Made by a program: the position numbers and the translations under genes. From Acanthamoeba sp. SK_2022b (taxonomy: Eukaryota > Discosea > Longamoebia > Acanthamoebidae), in the NCBI GenBank assembly GCA_027943245.1, contig JANDJZ010000328.1:1-51002 (forward strand): a stretch of DNA of 51,002 bases, in the 5' to 3' direction. Under the pieces are notes generated by a model. It did not search any database, was not told where the DNA came from, and saw nothing but the letters and a program-made list of their open reading frames with translations. Shown here piece after piece: positions 45,345 through 51,002 of the stretch; the first letter of the stretch is position 1; every line of letters starts with the position of its first letter.

Positions 45345-47525
45345 TTAGCGCAGAGTCGCCACGATCTCTTCCAACGCCGCGCGCTGCGCCTCGCCGAGTG
45401 CGCTCTCCGTCGCCGCATTCTCCGCCAGCAGGGTTTGCAGGCCGATCAGCCAGTCATAGATATAAAACGCGGTGTTTTTGGTCGGCGTCGGCGCCAGCCG
45501 GGTTAACCGCTGCTGGCGGCTCCAGTCCACCGCCGGCTGCGGCGGTGGGGTAAAGATCGGCTGGCCGGGATTGACGCGGCTCTCGGGGCGCGTTGCCGCA
45601 TCGCGCCGCTGGAAACCGAGCCAGGCGACAAAGTCGCCCAGTATCGCCAGCGCCTGGCTGATTTGCCGATCTTCGCTCTGTTCCGGCAGGTCCCCGGCGC
45701 ACAGCGCGTTCTCCAGCTCATCATCGAGCCGCAGGCGGCAGGCGGCGCCGATCAGCGCATCAACCAGCAGTTCCAGGTGCGGCTTTTCGACGCCGAGCAG
45801 CTCCAGCAACCGACGGCTGTCCGGCAGGCTGCGCAGATGGTTGATCCAATCCGCGAATACCCGCGCGGCAAAGGATGACGCGGGGGGCTCGCCGGGCGCC
45901 GGGGTTTCCGGTGCGCCGAACAGATCGATATCGAGCCCGAACGGCGCTGGCGTCGCCGTCGGGGCCGGCGCGGCGTGCTGCTGTTGCTGATAAAGCTGGC
46001 GCAACGTATCGCGCTGCGGTAACAGCCGTTCCAGCAGTTCGCCGTGGCGGCCGGCCTGCGCCTGCAGCGCTCGCAGCAGCTGCTGGCCGCGTTGCTGCGC
46101 CGCGTGTGGATCGGCGGCGGTGAGCCAGTTGCCGAGCAGGCTTTCCGTCAGCTCGCGCTGCAATTCTTCGCGCTGTTCGAGCAGGCGCGCTTGCTTCTGG
46201 GCCGGGCGCGCCTGAGCGGTCAGGTAGCTCACCATACGGCGGCAATCCTGTTCATCCAGCGCCAGCAGCGTGGCCCAGCTGTCGCCGGGCTCGCCGACCT
46301 GGCGCTGTACGGCGTCGTCGGGGCGCGTTTTGCCTTCCCCGCGTTGATCAAACGGCGTGATCGCCCAGATCAGGCCGGGTTTGCGGCGTTGGCGCAGCGC
46401 CGGGGTTTCCCCCTGAGTCTGGTTGACCCAGTTGGCGAGCGCCTGGCCGATGCGGGCGGCGTCCTGTGGCGTGGCGGCGGCATCGGCCACCAGCAGCAGG
46501 TTGGCGTGCAGGCCGTCTGCGCAGCGGGTCAGCAAATGGGCGCGTTTCGCCTGTTGCAGCCGCTGCGTCGGTTCCGCCTGCGGGCAGGCGCGGCTGCCGG
46601 GCAGGTCGATCAGCGCCACGTCGGCGGGCAGGCCCGCCTGCGCCGTTTGCGGCAGAACGGTGGTGACTTCGGCGGTCAGCCAGGTCAGATCGCTCAGCGC
46701 GATCTCCCGTTCCCCGCCGTGTTCGGCCATCACGACGATCGTCGCGTTTTCCGCTGTGGCGCTCGCGGCCAGCAGCGGCAAGGCGCGGTGCGGAGCATGA
46801 ACCTGTCGGCTGCCGCCGAGGGCATGCAGCGTGTGTGCCAGCTGGCGATAACGCGCCGTCAGCGTTGTTTCCTCTCCCCACAGCGGCGCAAACAGGCGCG
46901 CGCGATCGTCGATGCTCAGCTGCGGCGCCAGCGCCACGGCCTGCGGCCAGAAATGCCTGTCCAGCGTCTGTTGCCCCTTGTCGCCGTGGCGGCGTTGGCT
47001 ATCCCACAGCGTCAGTACATCGCTGTCGCTGAGGCCGTCGAGGGCGACGGTTTGGCGGTGGCGCGCCAACGCTTGCAGATGGCCGGCGATCGCGCGGGCG
47101 TCCCAGTCCAGCCGGAAGCCGCCCATCGTGGCGGCATCGAGCGTGATGGCCAGCCACTGCGCTTCATTGAGCAGCGCGAGGGCGAGAGGATACTCGGCGC
47201 ACGGCGACGGCGCGGCGGCGCCGTAACGCACCGCCAGCGCGGCGTCTGCGTGCAGCCTTTCTGCGCCGGGGGCCAGCGCCGCCAGCAGGTGAGCCTTGGC
47301 GGCGGCGTTGTGGCCGTACAGGCCGATAGCGACCTGCTCAGGTTGCGCATTCGCCAATTGCAGCGCGCGGTTATGGCAACGGCGCAGGCGCAGCGTCAGG
47401 CGATCCGCCTCCTGTTCCAAACGGGTGGACTGCCGGCGCGCGGCGTCCACCCAGGCGATCGCCTGCAGAATGCCGGTGCTGAGTGCGTGGTTCGGGGCCG
47501 ATTGGGCGGTAGTGGTAGCTTTCAT
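45345..47525 (-). CDS. srfC: SrfC-like protein, degenerate P-loop GTPase-like
   Basis: The 726-residue protein is the third member of srfABC, annotated in enterobacteria as putative virulence factor SrfC. An N-terminal helical segment (18-62) leads to a P-loop-like stretch, IGLYGHNAAAKAHLLAAL (about 68-84), in which the usual GKS/T is AKA. A G3-like DLPG follows at 307-310 in VALIDLPG. The C-terminal half is Ala/Gln-rich and helical. Resemblance to dynamin- or GTPase-like proteins is inference. No signal peptide. Its ATG overlaps the srfB stop by 4 nt. Srf genes were first named as SsrB-regulated genes in Salmonella; the molecular role is unsettled. Confidence 0.82.
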   Translation of the reverse strand: MKATTTAQSAPNHALSTGILQAIAWVDAARRQSTRLEQEADRLTLRLRRCHNRALQLANAQPEQVAIGLYGHNAAAKAHLLAALAPGAERLHADAALAVRYGAAAPSPCAEYPLALALLNEAQWLAITLDAATMGGFRLDWDARAIAGHLQALARHRQTVALDGLSDSDVLTLWDSQRRHGDKGQQTLDRHFWPQAVALAPQLSIDDRARLFAPLWGEETTLTARYRQLAHTLHALGGSRQVHAPHRALPLLAASATAENATIVVMAEHGGEREIALSDLTWLTAEVTTVLPQTAQAGLPADVALIDLPGSRACPQAEPTQRLQQAKRAHLLTRCADGLHANLLLVADAAATPQDAARIGQALANWVNQTQGETPALRQRRKPGLIWAITPFDQRGEGKTRPDDAVQRQVGEPGDSWATLLALDEQDCRRMVSYLTAQARPAQKQARLLEQREELQRELTESLLGNWLTAADPHAAQQRGQQLLRALQAQAGRHGELLERLLPQRDTLRQLYQQQQHAAPAPTATPAPFGLDIDLFGAPETPAPGEPPASSFAARVFADWINHLRSLPDSRRLLELLGVEKPHLELLVDALIGAACRLRLDDELENALCAGDLPEQSEDRQISQALAILGDFVAWLGFQRRDAATRPESRVNPGQPIFTPPPQPAVDWSRQQRLTRLAPTPTKNTAFYIYDWLIGLQTLLAENAATESALGEAQRAALEEIVATLR

Positions 47526-50470
47526 CGTGGGTAAATGCTCCCGCTGTCTATCCAGTAGTGGGTCGCGCCGGAGGCGCTGGCAGCCAGGGTATTGAGTTTC
47601 AGTTGCAGGTGGTGCGCCGGGACGGGGCTGCCGTCGGCCAGCAACGCCTGCGCGATCTTGACGCTTTCTGCGCCCTGTTCGGCGCTGGCGGTAATGGCCA
47701 GCCGCAGGGTGATCACCGCATCGCCGGCCAGTTTGCGCGCCAGCTGGGCATCATTGATGGTCAGCGTATAGAGCGGCGAGGCCGGCCAGCGTTCGTTGTC
47801 CAGTTGGCGGAAGCCCAGGCGCAGCGGGCCGCGCAGCTGGAAGCTGCCGGCGGGGTCGAGCGCGAAGTCGGCGCGATCCAGATCGATGTCGCGGTAATAG
47901 ACGTTATCGTCCGCCAGCATGTTGTTGCCGTCCAGCATGCCCAGATGGCGAATGGTGGAGTAGGGCTGGAAATCGCCGACGTTGAAGTAAAAGCTCTCCA
48001 GGCGCAGGTCGATCGCCAACAGGCACAGCATGGCACCTACCGCGGCGGTGGATTTCGGGTTGTCGATGCGGCCGCGCTTGTTGAACGGGTACCAGCTGCG
48101 GGTGTGGTAGCCCTCGAGCGGCAGAATGCGGCTGGCGGGCAACGGCTGCAGATGGCGCAGCAGCGCCTGCACGCCGGGGAAACGCGCCGGGCGGCCGGTC
48201 AACAGCAGCACGTCGCAGGTATACAGCGCCACCACCTCGGCCAACAGGCGCAGGCAGCGGCCGATGCCGATGCGATCGGACAAGAAGGCGGCGTGCAGAT
48301 CGGCCAGGCGGATCACCAGCGGGGTGTGCAGAATATCGAAGGCGTCGCTGTCGGCTTCGCGCTGCACCTCGCCGTTGATAAACGCCAGCACCTGCGGCGT
48401 CGGCGGCTGCGGCAGCAGATCGCCCAGGCTGGCGGCGATTTCCGCCCGGCTGTCCAACGGATCGTATTCTTCATAGGCGCCGAGCAGCGCGCGTCCGGCG
48501 GGCATGAAAATCTGCAGCGCCGCCTGCTGACGCAGGGTAGAAAGCCCGTCCATGCGCCCTTCGTTGCCGAACAGCCTGTCCATCAACGCCGGGGCGGCGC
48601 TCACGCCGGCGGCTTCGAACGCCTGCTGCACGGCGGGCAGGATAAACTGCTGGATGGTGTCCAGCAGGATATCGTCGCCGGCGACTTTAAAGCCCTCGCG
48701 GAACAGCAGGCGCGGGTTGATTTTGATGTTGTTGCCCACGCCGTCATCGAGCGAATAGTGCGTGATCGCCAGATCCGTGGTGCCGCCGCCGATGTCGATG
48801 GAGGCGATGCGCAGCGTTTTTCCCGCCTGCTCACCCGGCGCCAGCGGCCGGTCGGGCCGGGCCATGGCGGCGAAAAAGGCGTCGGTGCGGCCGGCGAAGT
48901 TCACCTGGGTTTCATTGTACAGATAGACCATCTGGCCGCAGGTGGCCTCGTCCCACTCCATCTGCACCTGAGGCACCGGGAAGCGGACGTGCGCGCCGTC
49001 GAACGGCGCATCATGCGGGTGCCAGCCGAGGGACTTCCACACCAGCCCGATCGCTTCCTGCATGCGGCGGCGGAAGATCTCGCGCTCCGGCTTCGGCATG
49101 GCCGAAGGCAGCGTCAGAATGATGGCGCGCAAACGGCGCGGCGCGGCGGCGTTCGGCATGCGGCTGCGCTGGGCGATGCTGTTGATCTGCATCAGCGCCT
49201 GCGCCAGCAGCTCGCTCAGCATCAGCGTCATCACCGCGCTGCGGCTGTAATGGGCGGCGAACACTGGCAGCCGTTGCGCCGTCGGCAGGGCGGACAGCGG
49301 CACGCCTTCGTCGTTGATGAGGGTGGTCAACGGCGCGGCGGCGGCCATCGGCTCGTGCCGCTCGTTGAAGCGCCAGCCGGGCGCATAGCGCTCCTCGTCC
49401 CACAGGTAGCGGCGCGGGCTGGAAATGCCGGTAGTGCCTTCATGGCCCGTTCGCCGCTGCGCCAGCTGCGCGGCTTCGCGGCCGACGCGGGTGATGGAGG
49501 GCCACTGGAAGGCGTCGTCGCGCCCGCTCTGGAACGACAGATGCGGCTTGCCGAAGCTGGCCTGAGAAAACTCCACCCGGCTCTCGAACAGTTCGTTGTA
49601 GACGCGGTGCGGTTCGGACAGCGAACGCAGCTGCAGCTCGTAGGTTTGCTTCAGGCCGTTGCTCTCTTCCGGGTGGTCTTCGACCAGCACGCCGCAGGTG
49701 TGCGAGTTGCCGACGTCCAGCACCAGATCGACGTCGATCGCCGGTTGCTGCAACGTCGCCGCCACCATCTTTATCTGCGGCACCGCCAGCTGATGGCCGA
49801 GCATGTGCAGCAGATTGAGGTAGTGCGCCTGATACTCGAAGGTTTTCAGCCCGGCGTTGATCTCCACTTCGGCACGCTGCTCCCGCTCGGCGGCGCGCTG
49901 GCTGAACGCTTCGCGCAGCCAGCCGTCTACCCAGGTCAGATCGAGAAACTCGCCCAGTTCGTGGTTGCGGTGCGCCAGCGCGAAGTTGAGCCCGGTGCCG
50001 AGATCGCTTTCGCCCGGCGCCAGCGTCTCCTGGCCGGGTGCGGCGGCGCGGGTGTCGAAGGCCAGCACCACGCGCAGCAGGTTGCCGTCCTGATCCGGTT
50101 CATCCAGCTGCACCACCTGCAGGCGCGCCCAGTTGTCCGGGCCCGACAAAAACAGGCCTGCCGGGGTGTGGCGCAAGAAGGGCAGCGGCAGCCAGAGCTT
50201 ATCCAGCAGGCGCAGCGACTGCTGCAGCGGATAGCTGAACTCCGGCCGCACCACTTCGGCGGCCTGGTCGCCCACGGCCGGCAGCTGGTATTTGCCGCTC
50301 TCGGCCTCCCATTGCAGGCGCAGCAGCGGGCCGCTGGCGGTCTTGCGCACGAATTTGCCGGGAAACTCGGCGTCCAGCAGCGGCGTCAGGGCAAAGTCCA
50401 GAAACTGAATGCCGCTGTCCTGAATCAGCGTAATGCCGTGTTTGTAGTCCGTAAGGGGTGCCAGCATCAT
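47522..50470 (-). CDS. srfB: SrfB-like protein with actin/Hsp70-type ATPase motifs
   Basis: The 982-residue cytoplasmic protein is the second member of srfABC. The middle carries the phosphate-1 motif LVLDVGNSHTCGVLVED (D252), phosphate-2 motif IDIGGGTTDLAI (D559) and an adenosine-type motif VLLLTGRPARFPGVQALL. Together these are the hallmarks of the actin/Hsp70/sugar-kinase ATPase superfamily, spread over a longer chain than DnaK. The first ~240 residues and the last ~150 have no recognised domain. 4-nt overlaps with both srfA and srfC imply equimolar, coupled synthesis of a complex. Function is unknown; annotations call it a virulence factor. Confidence 0.85.
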   Translation of the reverse strand: MMLAPLTDYKHGITLIQDSGIQFLDFALTPLLDAEFPGKFVRKTASGPLLRLQWEAESGKYQLPAVGDQAAEVVRPEFSYPLQQSLRLLDKLWLPLPFLRHTPAGLFLSGPDNWARLQVVQLDEPDQDGNLLRVVLAFDTRAAAPGQETLAPGESDLGTGLNFALAHRNHELGEFLDLTWVDGWLREAFSQRAAEREQRAEVEINAGLKTFEYQAHYLNLLHMLGHQLAVPQIKMVAATLQQPAIDVDLVLDVGNSHTCGVLVEDHPEESNGLKQTYELQLRSLSEPHRVYNELFESRVEFSQASFGKPHLSFQSGRDDAFQWPSITRVGREAAQLAQRRTGHEGTTGISSPRRYLWDEERYAPGWRFNERHEPMAAAAPLTTLINDEGVPLSALPTAQRLPVFAAHYSRSAVMTLMLSELLAQALMQINSIAQRSRMPNAAAPRRLRAIILTLPSAMPKPEREIFRRRMQEAIGLVWKSLGWHPHDAPFDGAHVRFPVPQVQMEWDEATCGQMVYLYNETQVNFAGRTDAFFAAMARPDRPLAPGEQAGKTLRIASIDIGGGTTDLAITHYSLDDGVGNNIKINPRLLFREGFKVAGDDILLDTIQQFILPAVQQAFEAAGVSAAPALMDRLFGNEGRMDGLSTLRQQAALQIFMPAGRALLGAYEEYDPLDSRAEIAASLGDLLPQPPTPQVLAFINGEVQREADSDAFDILHTPLVIRLADLHAAFLSDRIGIGRCLRLLAEVVALYTCDVLLLTGRPARFPGVQALLRHLQPLPASRILPLEGYHTRSWYPFNKRGRIDNPKSTAAVGAMLCLLAIDLRLESFYFNVGDFQPYSTIRHLGMLDGNNMLADDNVYYRDIDLDRADFALDPAGSFQLRGPLRLGFRQLDNERWPASPLYTLTINDAQLARKLAGDAVITLRLAITASAEQGAESVKIAQALLADGSPVPAHHLQLKLNTLAASASGATHYWIDSGSIYPR

Positions 50471-51002
50471 TTACTCTCGCGCTTGAACGTCATGGGATAG
50501 GTGGTGTCCGCATCGTAGCGGCCGGTGCACTCCGCCGCGCCGGTTTCGCCCTGGCGGCAAACGATCTCCGGGATCTGGTAGCGGCTGCCGTCGCTGCAGC
50601 GCGCCTTGGTGCGGCTGTTGATCACCAGATTGCCGGACTGCATCAGCCCGGCTTCGACCGCCACCCGGCAGCTGACGCCGTCGCCGTAGACGATGATGGC
50701 GTTGCCTTTGCCGCCGTTCAGACGGTATTGCAGGCCGGGGCGTTTGCCGGTGATCGGGTCTTTCAGCGCCACCGTGGCGCGCCATTTGCCGTTAAGGAAA
50801 CGGGTGGAGCCGGCCTTCACCGCCTCGGGCGGCAGCACCAGCGCATTTTTGTCCGCCGGCTGCGGGATGACCGGCGCCGGTGGCGGCGGCAACAGCGTCG
50901 CGTGCGCCAGCGGCAAGCGCAGCTTGGGCAACGGCGCGGCGGCTTTTTCCGGCGGTGCCGGAGGCTGGACCTCCGCCGGCATCGCCGGTTGCGGCGGCGG
51001 CG
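50467..51002 (-). CDS. srfA: SrfA-like protein, C-terminal part (cut by window edge)
   Basis: The frame is open through the right edge, and the visible 5' part is Pro/Ala-rich, so the true start lies outside the window; the internal ATG at 50982 falls inside that proline-rich stretch. The visible C-terminal domain includes FLNGKWRATVALKDPITGKRPGLQYRLNGGKGNAIIVYGDGVSCRV, with several cysteines (CRV, ARCSDG, IVCRQG, AECTG) that suggest disulfides and an extracytoplasmic location. This fits SrfA proteins, which usually have a membrane-anchored N-terminus. The stop overlaps the srfB start by 4 nt. Confidence 0.75.
   Translation of the reverse strand, partial: PPPQPAMPAEVQPPAPPEKAAAPLPKLRLPLAHATLLPPPPAPVIPQPADKNALVLPPEAVKAGSTRFLNGKWRATVALKDPITGKRPGLQYRLNGGKGNAIIVYGDGVSCRVAVEAGLMQSGNLVINSRTKARCSDGSRYQIPEIVCRQGETGAAECTGRYDADTTYPMTFKRESK

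Noticed and set aside
1..51002. Prophage, transposon or CRISPR array
   Set aside because: No integrase, transposase, terminal inverted repeats with target duplication, phage structural genes or regularly spaced short repeats were found. The only long repeat is the shared half of the two protease genes.

Overview
The window reads as a chromosomal segment of a high-GC enterobacterium, most probably Serratia (S. marcescens complex). The evidence is a conserved enterobacterial backbone (gor, rlmJ, prlC, rsmJ, gdhA, uspA, uspB, pitA, yhiN; yhjD further left), tandem S8 serine-protease autotransporters of the Serratia Ssp type, and srfABC. I see no tRNA, rRNA, CRISPR array, insertion sequence, integrase or phage gene. 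Species assignment is inference from gene content.

Left part (1-8,180): the membrane protein YhjD; a DSF-type fatty-acid signal synthase (RpfF) convergent with its likely receptor, a PAS-GGDEF-EAL protein (RpfR); a Spy-like periplasmic chaperone with a BaeR-like box; and a UPF0261/Tm-1-like protein divergent from a TetR regulator, with two matching 20-nt inverted repeats between them.

Middle left (8,180-18,100): two tandem S8 autotransporter proteases of 1036 and 1034 residues whose C-terminal halves are nearly identical at DNA level, including 765 nt without a difference. They are followed by a palindrome-rich non-coding stretch with a candidate small RNA, and then by a signalling module: a response regulator with an N-terminal HTH and a C-terminal receiver, convergent with a hybrid histidine kinase and a small secreted sulfite-oxidase-fold protein.

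Middle right (18,200-42,050): the gor-to-yhiN backbone in the order known from E. coli, opened by accessory insertions. These are ASCH/LysR/amidase/HIT between rlmJ and prlC; a six-gene pentulose-type uptake and kinase operon plus gdhA between rsmJ and uspA; and LysR plus a short-chain dehydrogenase between uspA and uspB. E. coli has dtpB between rsmJ and uspA; no dtpB is present here.

Right part (42,050-51,002): a purine nucleoside salvage unit (nucleoside hydrolase plus adenosine-deaminase-family enzyme) divergent from a YeiL/Crp-type regulator; a VOC-family gene interrupted by one in-frame stop codon; and srfCBA on the minus strand, joined by two 4-nt stop/start overlaps, with srfA cut by the window edge.

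Most unusual are the srfABC triad (actin/Hsp70-type ATPase plus degenerate P-loop GTPase-like protein), the kinase/SUOX-fold/reversed regulator module, the TetR operator pair, the tract shared by the two protease genes, and the single-codon VOC pseudogene.
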